Shown here one piece after another: positions 46,853-58,450 of a DNA stretch of 64,000 nucleotides; positions within the stretch are counted from its first letter, which is position 1; each line of letters begins with the position of its first letter. The position numbers were made by a program, and so were the translations under genes. The stretch is from Rhizomys pruinosus (taxonomy: Eukaryota; Chordata; Mammalia; Rodentia; Spalacidae). Under the pieces are notes generated by a model. It saw only the letters and a list, made by a program, of their open reading frames with translations. It was not told the DNA's origin and did no database searches. The stretch is from positions 4,243,440 to 4,307,439 of the forward strand of contig VZQC01013302.1 in assembly GCA_009823505.1 (NCBI GenBank), in the 5' to 3' direction.

Positions 46853-49507
46853 TTCAACAACCTAAAACTGAAACTAAGAATACTAGAGAGGCAACAACAA
46901 ATGAATCTTAAACCCAACAGACAAGAAGAAATAACAAATATGAGAGTGTGGATAAATTAAATAGAAACAAAGAAAAAAATACAAAGAAACAATGATTCCA
47001 AGAGCTGGTTCTTTGAAAGGATAAGCAAGATAGACTTCTAGCACAGTTAAAAAAAAAAAAAAAAAGAGCAACCACAAATCAACAAAATTAGAGATGAAAA
47101 GGGAAACATTACAACAGACAAAAAAAAGAGAATCAGGTCATTAAAGAGACCATTTTAAAAACCTATACTCTATTAAATTTGAAAACCTAAGAGAAATGGA
47201 TGAGTATCTGAAATCATGGAAATCACCAAAGCTTAACAGAGAAGAGAACAACAGCTTAAACAGACCCATATCAAATGAGGAAATTGAAACAGTAATACAA
47301 AACCTCCCAACTAAAAAATTCCCACGCCCAGATGGATTCACAGCAGAATTCTATAAGGCATTTTAAGAGGACTTACAACCATTATTACTCAAATTATTCA
47401 AAAACATAGAAACAGAGGGAAATCTCCCAAATTCCTTCTAGGAAGCCAGCATCACTCTAATACCAAAACTAGGTAAAGATACAACCAAAAAAGAAAATTA
47501 TAGACCAATTTCATTAATGGACATACATGCAAAAATCGTCAACAAAATATTTGCAAATCACATGCAGACACACATCGAAAATGTCATCCAACATAAACAA
47601 TTCAGATTTATAGCAGAGATGCAGAGATGGTTCAACATATGTAAAACAATAAATGTCATAAATCACATAAAGTGACTGAAAGACAAAAACTACATGGTCA
47701 TCTCAATTGATGCAGAAAAAAACCTTTGACAAAATTCAACATGCCTTCGTGTTTAAAGTCCTAAAAGGAATTGGACTGGAGGGAACATTCCTCAATATGA
47801 TTAAATCCATATACAACAAACCCACAGGCAACATCATTCTAAATGGGGAAAAATTAGAATCATTCCCCTAAAAGTCAGGAACCTGGCAAGGTTGCCCCTA
47901 TGTCCACTCCTTTTCAATATAGTGCTTGAAACACTTGCAAGAGCAGTAAGAAAAGAAAGGGATATTAAAGGAGTATTAACTGGGAAAGAAGAGGTCAAAT
48001 TATCCCTTTGTGGAGATGACATGATAATTTACCTAAAGGACACCAAAATTCCCACCAGAAAACTCCTAGAGATGATTAACAGTTTCAGTAAAGTAAAGCA
48101 GAAGGTTGCAAAATTAATCTAGAATAATCAGTAGCCTTTCTTTATGCCAACAACAAGCAACTGGAGAAAGAATACAGGGAGACCTTCCCATTCAGAATAG
48201 CGTCAAAAATTAATTAATTAATAAATAAAATCATTGGAACAAACTTGTCCAAAGATATTAAAGACCTCAAAAATGAAAAATTTTAAATCCTTGAAGGAGA
48301 TCTAAGAAGACACAAGAAGATGGAAGGACATCACTTCCTCATGGATTGGAAGAATTAATATAGTAAAAATGACCATACGACCCAAAGTCATATACAGATT
48401 CTATGCAATTCCAATGAAAATCCCCATGAGTGCCTTCACACACTTAGGAAAAAAATCCTAAAGTTCATATGGAGAAACAAAAAGACCCCAGATATCCAAA
48501 CCAACCCTGAGCAAAAAGAAAAATGCTGTGGGCAGGGAGAATAATATACCAGACTTCAAATTATATTATAGTCATAAAAATAGCCTGGTACTGGCACAAA
48601 AACAAACTTGTAGATCAATGGAAAAAAAAAAAAAACTGAAGTTCCAAACTTGAGCACATGAAATTTCAGCCAACTTATATTTGACTAAAGTAGACTCAAT
48701 GGAGGAAAGACATCTTCAGCAAATGTAGAAAAATAAATCTCTTACTTTTCTTTTCACCATGTATAAAAATCAATGGTAAATGTATCAAAGACCTCAATGT
48801 GAAACCTGAAACTCCAAAAATGATAGAAGAAAATGTTGTCAGTAACCTACAAGATATAGGCATAGGAAAAGACTTTCTAAATTAGACATCAGCTGCTCAG
48901 GAAATAAGAACAACAATTGACAAATAGGACCTCATTAAACTCAAAAGTTTCTGTACAGTGAAAGAAATAATCAAAGAAGTGAAGAGAAAACCCACAGAGA
49001 GAGATGAAACCTTCACCAGCAATACATCTGACAGAGTTTTAATATCCAGAGTATATAAATTGTTCAATAAACAAAAGATCAATAAAATAATTGCCCAAAT
49101 CAAAAGATGAAGAGCTGAACAGAAATGCCATAAATTTTACAAGAAGTAAAGATGGCTGAGAGACATCTTAAAAGTTGTTGAACATTGCTAATAATTAAGG
49201 AAATGCAAATTAAAACCACTTTAAGATTTCATCTTGTACCAGTAAGACTGGCTATGGTCAAGAAAATAAATGCTGAAAAGTTGTGGGAAAAGAGGAGCAC
49301 TCATTCACTGTTGGAGGGAATGCAAACTCATACAACCACTATGTAAAGCAGTGTGGAGAACCCTTAAAAGATTCAGAAGCAACCTCCCACCTAACCCGGT
49401 CATACCATTCCTGGGTATATATCCACAAGATTCATCCTTTTGCAGAGATAGGAGCATAACGATGTTTACTGGAGCACTCTTCACAATAGTGAAGAGCTAG
49501 AAGCAAC

Positions 49508-49549
49508 CTTTATCCACTTGTCAGTTCCTAAACTGACAAGTGGATAAAG
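49508..49549. repeat. Perfect 19-bp hairpin in L1 ORF2
   Basis: ctttatccacttgtcagtt (49,508-49,526), loop ccta, and its exact complement at 49,531-49,549. The other L1 copies have only the right arm (compare 29,533-29,565, ctcaactgatgagtgg). The left arm therefore seems to have been copied from the complement of the right arm. Confidence 0.92.
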
Positions 49550-49965
49550 AAAATGTAGTACATCTCCGCAATGGAGCTCTATGCATCAGTAAAGAAAGAC
49601 ATCATGAAATTTGCAGGTAAATGGATGGAGCTAGAAGCCATTATGCTAAGTACAGCAACACAGTCCCAGAAAAACAAATGATGTATGGTGTCCCTCATTT
49701 GTGGATCCTTGCATCAAATCTTTATGTGTAAGGCAAACTGAGTATGTTTTCTTTTTTAGTAAATATAATACCACATTACCTGATGTTACTATAAAAAGTA
49801 CATTAAAACATACATCAACCAGCTGTGTAAATTAAGAATGTAAAATAACATTTCTTTTTGCCTACATGTAATTCAACTGTTAAAATATTAATCCCTAAAC
49901 ATTTTTTGGAATTAATCTATAGTTTATTTTCAGACTTTTTAATTGTGGTATATGTTTGGTATATA

Positions 49966-49991
49966 TATATATATATCTATCTATCTATCTA

Positions 49992-50023
<32 letters not shown>
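49966..50023. repeat. (TA)n-(TCTA)n-(TA)n microsatellite
   Basis: atatatatat, then five tatc-type units, then (TA)n, inside the L1 3' UTR. Confidence 0.92.
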
Positions 50024-50025
<2 letters not shown>

Positions 50026-50284
50026 GGAGCCATATGAAATTAGAGGAAACAACAGCAATGACAAGGCTTGTTCAAAGAACTGGCCCTAACAGTAAACCCC
50101 TGCCCCAAACAATAAACTGTTTCAAAAAATTAAAAAAGACTGAGAAAAAGATGCAAGATATGTATGGGAGAATGCACAAATTCTGGCAGGGCCAGGGGCA
50201 TGGAAGGGGGAATGGGTCTAAATTTGATTAAGAAATGTATTAAATGCAAAAAAGTTCAATAAAAATTAAGAAAACAATCTCACT

Positions 50285-50800
50285 TTCTTCTTTCTACACC
50301 TGTATAACCATCCCTTCCCCTGGCTCATTTCAAGTACTCCTACTCCTCTACCTTGATAACACCTTTATTGTACTGTCTTCTCTCTCGAAATCATTCTTTC
50401 CCTTTACCCCCATTTAAACCCCTCAATGATTTATTGTTATACTCATAGATTAATGCATCTCTCAACTTTCACCAAAGAAGCTTCCTCTTTCAGCAGGTAG
50501 TAACACAGAGACCCACAACTGGTCAAGGTGCAAAGAGTACTAGACTGCAGAGTGCTCCATATCAAACCTGTTTCCCAAAGCTCAGGGATCATTTCAGTAG
50601 AGAGGATGGAAAGATAGTAACAACCATGACTGGTGGAAAACCTGAAGGAATCACTGTTTTCCAGACACCTGCTAAGGTACTCACATGAATTCACGGCAAA
50701 GGAAACAGCATGCAGAAGACCTACATAAGCTCAAGTCAGACAATATTCTAGCAGAATTTGGAGGTGGGTGAGAAACACTAACCTTAGCTTAGAAACTGTT
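50285..50800. repeat. Possible old L1 3' UTR or other old repeat
   Basis: ctttcaccaaagaagcttcc and acccacaactggtcaaggtg resemble a dispersed rodent sequence I associate with old L1 3' ends. The frame at 50,443-50,694 (minus) is not recognised. Weak call from memory only. Confidence 0.3.
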
Positions 50801-52079
50801 GGAAACTGATTGCTGTGAGTGAAGACAAAGATTTCTTTAATGGTGTGAAACACAGTCAGTTAAGTAGGCTCCAGTTGATGGATCCATCAACAATGGGAAT
50901 TTAGGGATACAAATTCAACTTGATAGGTCTTTATAATCAAGTGAGACTGTAAGAGGGTGGTGGAAGTAGTCTAACTATGATGAAAATATGATTGTTAACT
51001 TCAACTTGAAGACCGTATTGCTGAAGAAATGACATACTTTGGTTGCAGGACTTGTGGGAATCAATCTGGAACTTAGCTAGAAGTCTTCTCCTTGATGACT
51101 AGCTCTCATAATATTAGAACTTACTGTGCAGGCTTCCAAGGAGAAAAGTCAATCAATAGGTCTAGCCAGCCGTAAAAGCCATGAACCACAATAATAACTG
51201 GCTTAGTGATTTCTTTCTGTTGATACAATAATGGTACTTTTTACTTGAACTTATGATTCACTCAATGGGAAGGAGTTTGTGCATGATAATGTAAACATAG
51301 TCAAGTTCACATGGCTGGAGTATTCATAGGACATAGAGAAGATTCTATTCCTCTTCTATGAGTTTCCTAGACCAATGAAATTTTTTTACTATATTTTAAA
51401 AAGATAGGTTTATATTTACATAAAAATTTACCTCTTAGCAGTCATTGAAGAAGCTTAGTTTTAAAGAGATGGAGCCCATTGCAAACTTCCACAACTTCTG
51501 AAATGCTGAGAATGAGTGACTGTGAAATGTCTAGCCTTAAATGATACATAATGGACCCTGTATACCTATCTCATGGAACACTGCAGAAGAGTGTCAGAAA
51601 GACTGTAAGAGCCTGAAGTACATGGCACCTCTTTCTAATTAATGCATCTAGACATGATATGGAAGCTACAGTAAAGAAATCAACAGTGTATGGTAGTTCA
51701 ATAATGTCTGAATTATGACTTAGCAAGTTGAGATGCCAAGATGAAAGGAGTCACACACTTTATGAAGAAGAGCTACAGGCAAACAATGGATGCTGGAGGA
51801 GGGAGAATCAGTTTTCTCCACAAACAAGTTTTCAGAGCAGTTTCCTAAATCCAAATGGGCTGACTTAAACACAAGTGCACACAAACAGAACTAAATGTAT
51901 GTGTGTATATGTATATATGTATGTACATTTATGAAATAATAGGAAAATACTTTGAGATGGAGTAGGTGCATGTTAAGAGTTGGAGGATTACTGGGATGGG
52001 TTTAAATAATGCAAATATATACATATACATATATATAAATGAATATAATAAAAATATATTGTATGGACCTCTCAAAAAT
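50801..52079. other. Intergenic, no recognised feature
   Basis: AT-rich sequence with no recognised element; tatgtatatatgtatgtaca repeats near 51,905-51,930 only. Confidence 0.5.
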
Positions 52080-53060
52080 TCAGTTAAAAAGTCAAGATGA
52101 AAATCCCGATGAAAAATATAGGCCAATAATCTCTATGAAAATTTCAGCATTAATAATAAAGGAGGGCACAGAGCTGACCTTTATAACACAATTAGATAAG
52201 TACAAATTAAAACCCTGATTGAATACTAAAATGCAAATGTTAGAGAAAATCCCCAAAGCTAAATGTTATATGCCATGTGGAATGATAAGAACACTGTTTC
52301 ATTGCTGGAGAGAAGGTCAATTGACATAAGCACCTGGAAAGATCATTCTTACAAATCTAAATATGCTCTTAAACAATCAAGGATTCTCTGTCCTTTATGC
52401 TTACCCAAATGGATTTAAAGTTTAAGAACACACAATGATCTGGAAACAGATGTCTGTGTATCTTTATTTTTAGTTGCATCACTACAAAAATCATTTCAGA
52501 CTTCTTTCCTCAGGTGAATGTTTAAAACTGGCACATACATATAATTCAGTATTTTTTTATGTGTATGAGTGTACTGTCTGCATGTAGACTGGTGCACTCA
52601 TGTCATGCAATGCTACGGATGTCAGAAGAGGGCAACGGATTGCCCTGGAACTGGAGTTAAAGACGGATCTTAGATGCCACGTGGGTGCTGGGAATCGAAC
52701 CTGGGTCCTCTGCAAGAGCAGTCGGTGCTCTTAACTGCTGAGCCATCTCTCCAGCCCCATAATTCAGTATTATATAGCACTAAAAAGAACTCAGCTACTG
52801 AGCCCTGAAAAACACTGTGTAACTTTAACACTGTATTACTGAATGACCAAATCCCAATCTGATAAGACAACTTGTGTGATTCCAATTCAATTCTACAATA
52901 ATCTTGAAGGTGCCAATCTATGGAGTGGGGAAACAAGATTCATGGTTGCTCAGTGTTTGGACAAGGAGTTGTTATGCACACCATAGGGTTTTTAGTAATG
53001 AAAACATTATATACAGCAATATAATTGTAAATGCATGCATGGTATATTCATCCATAAGTA
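52080..53060 (+). mobile_element. Ancient L1 (mammalian L1M-like), interrupted
   Basis: gtttcattgctggagagaag, ctcttaaacaatcaaggatt, atgcttacccaaatggattt and catcactacaaaaatcattt match the C-terminal ORF2 of old mammalian L1. After a B3 at 52,554-52,758 it goes on with attactgaatgaccaaatcc, gtgattccaattcaattcta and tggtaatg-like 3' sequence. Far more diverged than the rodent L1 at 45,525. Confidence 0.7.
52554..52758 (-). mobile_element. B3-type SINE with 13-bp target duplication
   Basis: Antisense copy with head gagccatctctccagcccc. ataattcagtatt lies at 52,541-52,553 and 52,759-52,771. It inserted into the old L1, so it is younger than it. Confidence 0.95.
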
Positions 53061-53109
53061 TATAACTTATCCCATCAGGAATTAATACTCATATAAAAAA
53101 TGTACTCTT

Positions 53110-53364
53110 GGGGCTGGAGAGATGGCCTAGTGGTTAAGAGCACCGACTGCTCTTGCAGAGGACCCGGGTTCGATTCCCAGCACCCACCTGGTGGCCGAGA
53201 ACCGTCTGCAACTCCAATTCCAGGAGAACTCCAGTTCCAGGGGAATCCGACACCCTCCTCTGACCCCCGCGGCATTGCTTGACACGGGTGCACAAACCTA
53301 CACATAAATAAAAACATAAATAAAAAAATTTAAAAAACATTCTAAGAAAAAAGGAATTGATTAA
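53110..53364 (+). mobile_element. B3-type SINE with 15-bp target duplication
   Basis: ggggctggagagatggccta, B-box-like gttcgattccc, the internal ccaattccaggagaactcca duplication, gcggcattgcttgacacggg and an A-rich tail. aaaaaatgtactctt lies at 53,095-53,109 and 53,365-53,379. Confidence 0.95.
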
Positions 53365-53379
53365 AAAAAATGTACTCTT

Positions 53380-54540
53380 CCTAGTAATGGCATGTCGATG
53401 CAGATTCATTCTTTGCAACTAATGTACCATTGTGCTGCAGAACATAGGCTAGAGGACGGCAGAAAACAGAAAGTTTCTGTACTTCTGCATAATCTTTTAG
53501 CAAACCTAATATTGCCCTGAAAATAAAGCATTACAAATTTCTCAAGGCCTACGTCTTAACCACAGACTATTTTCATGAAAGTGAGGTCAATTGAAAATGT
53601 TGAGTGGAATATGTAAGATTTTAGAACTGCACAATAATTGTTATTTTTGTATAATCAGAAATGATATCAAAGGAAAACATATTGACCTTTAGAATAAAAT
53701 CCAGTTCTTCAAAACATATAAACACTCAAGCTTTAGTCCTTTATTCTACTGTGTGCTATATTGGAGCACACACAAAATTATTATTTAACTTTATTTCATT
53801 AACTTAGCTGTCAGTTTCACAGTTGCTAAGCTTTTGATATAGACCATCCCTCAGACTTCATTTTTTGGAGGCTGGCTCCAGTGTTGTGATTCTAAGAGAC
53901 AGTAGGACCTGTGAGAAGTGGTAGGTATGTGAAGATGCAGGACATTCCAGTGCTGACCTCAGAAACATTTAACATGCACCTGAAGGGTTCACTATAGTTC
54001 TCATGATTTGTTTTAAGAAAGAAGACAGGCCACTTCCTGGCCTCCTTCATTCGTGTCTGGCAGAGCAGATTCTACTGCTCACACCTGTCACTGTGGTGCC
54101 AACAACCATGAAGTTCCCACCAGACAGGGCAGTATGCACAAGGAACTCCAAACTTATGACTTAGATAAACACCTTTCATTTGTAATTATTCACTTTCAGT
54201 TATTTTATCATAATAATAGAAAATGTAAAAACGTATCTATCTGTGAATATATCCACAAAAATATATGTGAATCTATTCTTTAATTTTATGTGTTTCTACT
54301 ACATAACAGTATTTCATAATTAAAACAAATCTAGATTCCTTTAACAACCTGAAGAAAGTTTATAATGCAGGAAATTATTGGCAGAAAAGTAAAATGAAAA
54401 TATGAAAGAAAAATATCTGCCAGATATAATCATATTTTCCTGTTTGTGCCAAAAACTATATTGATTTTGATATGCTTAATTAGGATTTATGACTATGGAT
54501 GTTGGTGATTGCATGGAAAGTATTGCATATGCATGTCCTA
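53380..54540. other. Intergenic, no recognised feature
   Basis: AT-rich unique sequence. The frame at 54,053-54,283 has no recognised similarity. Confidence 0.5.
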
Positions 54541-54544
54541 CCAA

Positions 54545-55248
54545 TTCTTTTTTTCCTTCTTTTTTATTTTTTTATTTTAAATAAAATACTTTTATTGACG
54601 TTTTGTGTATTTCATATATCATTTTTCATTTCAAGTTAGACATATTCTCCTTTCCCTGCCACCCACCCTAGCCCAATCCATGCATTGTGCCATACATGTC
54701 CTGCATCTTACTCTCAGTCTTTTTAATGTTTTTCTCTGCAGAGGTTTATTTGGGCAGAACTTAACTGTATCAATCAGTTCTTTGACCCAGTCCTTATGTT
54801 GTTGTTCCCTCCCATTTGTATTGCTCCAAAATATGCCTATATAAACTTCACATATGTAACACAATTATGTCTTCCAGGAATAAACTGTATGTTAATTCTG
54901 AAATATGTTTAGTAACTCACATTTTTCCCTTTAATTTTATATTACTCTAAAAATATGAATACATACCTTCCACCCATATACAGTGATTACAATGTCTGAA
55001 AATAAGTGGTAAGTTAATTCTAAGGCCCATTAAGAGATTGACATTATAACAGCACACTTGCTTTGAGATAAAAAGAAATATAACAATGATGTTGTTCAGC
55101 TTGCATTTCAACTGGGGGATTTGGAGCTAGCACACACAAATGAGGGAAAACATTCTCCTTTTGGTTTTGGGGCACTGTGTTATTTTACTTAGCATAATGG
55201 CTTCCAGTTCCATCCATTTACTTGCAAAGTTCATGATGGGTATCCCAT
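54545..55248 (-). mobile_element. L1 ORF2 end and 3' UTR, antisense
   Basis: Tail as T-rich 54,545-54,590, then ttttgtgtatttcatatatc, the C-rich block 54,650-54,675, actctcagtctttttaatgt, and up to ttccatccatttacttgcaa in ORF2. Very similar to 63,165-63,860. 5'-truncated at about 55,248, where an older repeat begins. Confidence 0.9.
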
Positions 55249-56165
55249 TGAGGGTTAAGCATCCCACACTCTCTTATTCTCTGCATGTTGTGAGGTCATT
55301 ATTTTAACTGCCATCTGCTGCAAGATGAATAATTTCTCCTGAGAGTTGAAAGGTGTACTAATCTATGTGTATATGCATTAGTCAGGGTTCCCTAGAGAAA
55401 CGGAAGCAACAGGACGAATATATAGCTATATACAGTTTATTGATTTGCTCATGTGACAGAGTTCAAGGAGTTCAACAGTAGACACGCTGCACTGGAGAGG
55501 CTGAGAATCCAGGGAACTGCTCAGTCCGAAAGGCTGGATGTCTCAGTAGTCCCAATCTGGGGCTAAAGGCCTGATGGATTCCAGGAGATCTGCCAGTCTC
55601 AGTACACGCTGGGATCCGAAGGGTTGATCACAGCAGTGAGACAAACTCACCAGATGAGAGAGGCAAGCCACAGGAAAAAAAGGGACCAGCTTCCTCTGCC
55701 ATGGCCTTTTATACTGCCTGCCAGCAGAAGGTAACGCCCACATTTGGGGTGGGCCATCCGGGTTGAGGTGGTCCAAACTGAAGATCCTTTTTCTCTTATT
55801 TATTCCTTAGTCCAGTCAAGTTGACACCCAGGATTAACCATCACAGTATAACACTAAGCCACTATGAGTTAGTTTAACACTCTGTCTATTCCACAGAAAG
55901 AGGATAATAGGTTCTTTCCTGTGGCCTATGGCCTTTCTAGACACATGTTCTTAGGTCTTAAAACAGTGTCAGTTATGGACTCCATCTTGTGACCTGACCC
56001 TTAAGTCTAATTAGGTGGTTCATTACCCCCATAAAATTTATGCCACTATTGAACCATATGGACATATTTTGTCAACTCAGTTGTTATTCTAGATTCCAGT
56101 TTCCAGAATATCTCCCAGCAACATGCATAGTAGCTTGTAGTGCTATGAAAGCTAGCTACCAGGCA
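55249..56165 (-). repeat. Old rodent repeat family, split by an LTR
   Basis: 55,249-55,368 and 55,851-56,165 are similar to consecutive parts of 33,190-33,560 (see the long copy at 31,868). The two halves rejoin once the LTR and one target copy are removed. Family name unknown to me. Confidence 0.55.
55374..55845 (-). mobile_element. Solo LTR, MaLR-type, 5-bp target duplication
   Basis: A 472-bp element from tgcattagtcagggttccct to aggattaaccatcaca, with TG...CA ends. gtata occurs just before (55,369-55,373) and just after (55,846-55,850). On the plus strand it reads as antisense MaLR: ctagagaaac near the left, tccagtcaagttgacaccca near the right. No internal region or second LTR, so a solo LTR. 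An antisense frame at 55,543-55,776 is LTR sequence. Confidence 0.85.
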
Positions 56166-57504
56166 TAAAACTTTTCTTGAACTTCAAATACTCTGTTTTC
56201 ATTTAGTTATAAATCTAATTCCTTCTTTTGTCATATGTAGATAACGTTTTTTACTATAATTGAATTTAAGTATTTGTAGACTTTAACTTTGTTTTAAATT
56301 GATGTTTAAATGTGGAAATTATGTCATATTTGCAGCCATATGTAGTGCTTTTATATAACTATATGTTGTTTGCAATTTAAAGCAGGTTCTAACCTTTCAT
56401 CTCCTGAAATACTCATTTCTTTGTGTTGGAAACATTCAAAATCCTTTCTTCCAGCTTTCATAAAATGTACTGTCATTACTGTTTTCTGTTGTCATCATTT
56501 TCCTCTAGATGTAACAGAGTCAATTTTAATTTGAATGTGGCCTGAGGCACACCATACTCAGTGGTGTCTTCTGGTAGTTCAATGAACACTGTCCCAGGGA
56601 TAATACCTCACTACCAAGTACCATTGCAGTTTAAATGCATGGAAAGTGGAAAATTTCATTCACATTAACTAATTTCTTGAGTAATTGAAAAACATCTAGT
56701 CCAACTGTTTGTCAGTAGAAGTATGCAATTAAACAATGCAGGTTAGTTACTAAAAGAAACCAAATGCAATTTTAGAACAGCTTTAAAATTTGAGAGTGCT
56801 CATTAAGAGTTATTTAAAGATTCCAGTTGAAAAAGATCTGAGAGATTTGACAAGATTTAGTCCATATTCAATTTTTAAAGTGAAATTTATTTTTATAAAC
56901 TTTTAATTGGATTTTGTGATTTTTCATTTAATATGTTTTATTGTATTCAGATCCCCTTTAGTACTTCCCACTAAATTTAATATACTTTGTATATATTATA
57001 CATATGCATATACAGATATGCATGTATATAACACATCAGCCATTGTCCACCCTGTGTGTTTGTGTGTGTGTCTCTATGTATGTGTGTGTTTGTATAATAT
57101 ATAAAATAAATAATATATATAATAAAGCCTAGAGTCTACTTTCTGTGCTTGTTGCAAAGGGCCTCCTCCATCTTAGCATGGCCATTGAGACCATGATACA
57201 TACAGATATCTTTCAAAACTGAATATTTTAATAATTTATTATTGCAATCCCATTCTTAGAAATTATTATTTTATGGAATGAAATATTTTTTAAACAATAG
57301 AAAATCCGAAAAATACAATTTAAATCCTTGACCAACATTTCCAAATTTTTAATGATTTCTGAAAAAAAATTAGAAAGGAATATCAAATGTATTCGGAGTC
57401 CTAGTGACTGAAATTCTACCTTAGATTTTTATTTTATTTTTTTTACTTTTTATGGTGACTAGAATAAGTAGTGTATTATATACTCGAAATTTGCTGAGAT
57501 TTCT
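56166..57504. other. Intergenic, no recognised feature
   Basis: AT-rich sequence; a tgtgtgtttgtgtgtgtgtc run and (TA)-rich segment near 57,055-57,125. No gene. Confidence 0.5.
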
Positions 57505-57720
57505 TTTTTCTTTTTTTATTGTTATTAAACTTTTTCCATAAGTCTTACATCATTTCTCAATAGAATCTAGAGTCACTTCCCTTTCCATGCGCCCCCCTTC
57601 CCACCCAAATCTCTGCACTCTGCCATATATATTCTGCACCTTTTTCTGAGTCTTTCCAGAGTTTTTTCCCAGTTTTTTTTGTTGTTATTGTTCTCTCCTA
57701 CTTGTATTGCTTCAATATAT
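57505..57720 (-). mobile_element. L1 3' UTR, antisense
   Basis: T-rich tail, then a C-rich block (57,588-57,608), actctgccatatatattctg and cacctttttctgagtctttc as in other L1 3' ends; gttctctcctacttgtattg follows. It is truncated at a (TA)n tract. Confidence 0.8.
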
Positions 57721-57820
57721 ATATATATATATATAGAAAGTTGTGTTTAGATATAGATATCTATAGATAGATATGGCTATATATATAATATATATATATA
57801 ACTTTGTTTTATATATATAA
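57714..57820. repeat. (TA)n and (TAGA)-rich microsatellite
   Basis: Several (TA)n runs with agatatagatatctatag between them. Low complexity. Confidence 0.85.
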
Positions 57821-58450
57821 CAAAGGGGGGATAACTTTGTTCCTTGCCCTCAGAGGTCAACCAAGTCTTAGGGGATTATGCGTGGGGGCATCTCTTGAAA
57901 TGTCCTGCAGAGGTGGGTCACCAGTCTTCCTGTTCAGGGAGGTCTCTAATGGGACTTCAGCCAGTGTCCAGTCTATAAAGATGAAAGTCTGTTCATGCTT
58001 CAGAAAAGGAAGCCTGGTCTAGCAAGACCTGATTTTGTCCTCAAGTGGATGGAACTGGTGGACGAGGAGCTGAAATGAGCAAAGGGCTCCCACCCTCCCT
58101 CCAAAAAAACAAAACTGAGAGACTCCTGAGGACCAGATCCTCAACTGACCTCAACAAGACAAAACCATGGTTAATCTGGGCTAACTGTGTGGACTTAAGC
58201 ATCCAGAAGGAAAGTACAACCGGAAATAAATAATCAGTAAGACCAGAGAATCTGTAATGCAGACATAAAACTTGAGATCTTAGTAAAAAGACAAAAAGAA
58301 AAAAAAGAGAGCACTGTTGTTTGGCCTGTCCTCAATTCTTACAGGAAGGTGCATCTGCTCTGTGGCTACCACTGCTTTTGGCATTCGTCAAGGACATGAG
58401 ATACAGCTTTTTAACCTTCCAATGTGGACTGAGGACTGCTGAGATACCTT
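57821..58450. other. Unidentified GC-richer stretch
   Basis: About 600 bp that stands out from its AT-rich surroundings. Open frames at 57,804-58,022 and 58,045-58,233 are not recognised. The end, aaccttccaatgtggactga at about 58,414, resembles MaLR LTR sequence. It may be an eroded LTR element. Confidence 0.35.

Larger units (their letters stand above)
45525..50278 (+). mobile_element. L1 retrotransposon, 5'-truncated and decayed
   Basis: The longest LINE here, about 4.75 kb. Layout: probable C-terminal end of ORF1 (about 45,590-45,660); ORF2 endonuclease start with GLNSP (about 45,775-45,790); later endonuclease (MNIYAPS-like near 46,060); RT with PDGFTAEFY near 47,330 and the catalytic core as LSLCGDDMIIYLKD near 48,001-48,042; C-terminal region to about 49,700; 3' UTR to 50,278 with a G-rich block at 50,195-50,215. 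Many stops and frameshifts; it cannot make ORF1p or ORF2p. L1 ORF2 supplies nicking and reverse transcription for itself and for SINEs. Confidence 0.93.

Noticed and set aside
47892..48122. Reverse transcriptase-like frame with a GDD core
   Set aside because: Part of a decayed L1 with frameshifts on both sides; no functional reverse transcriptase.
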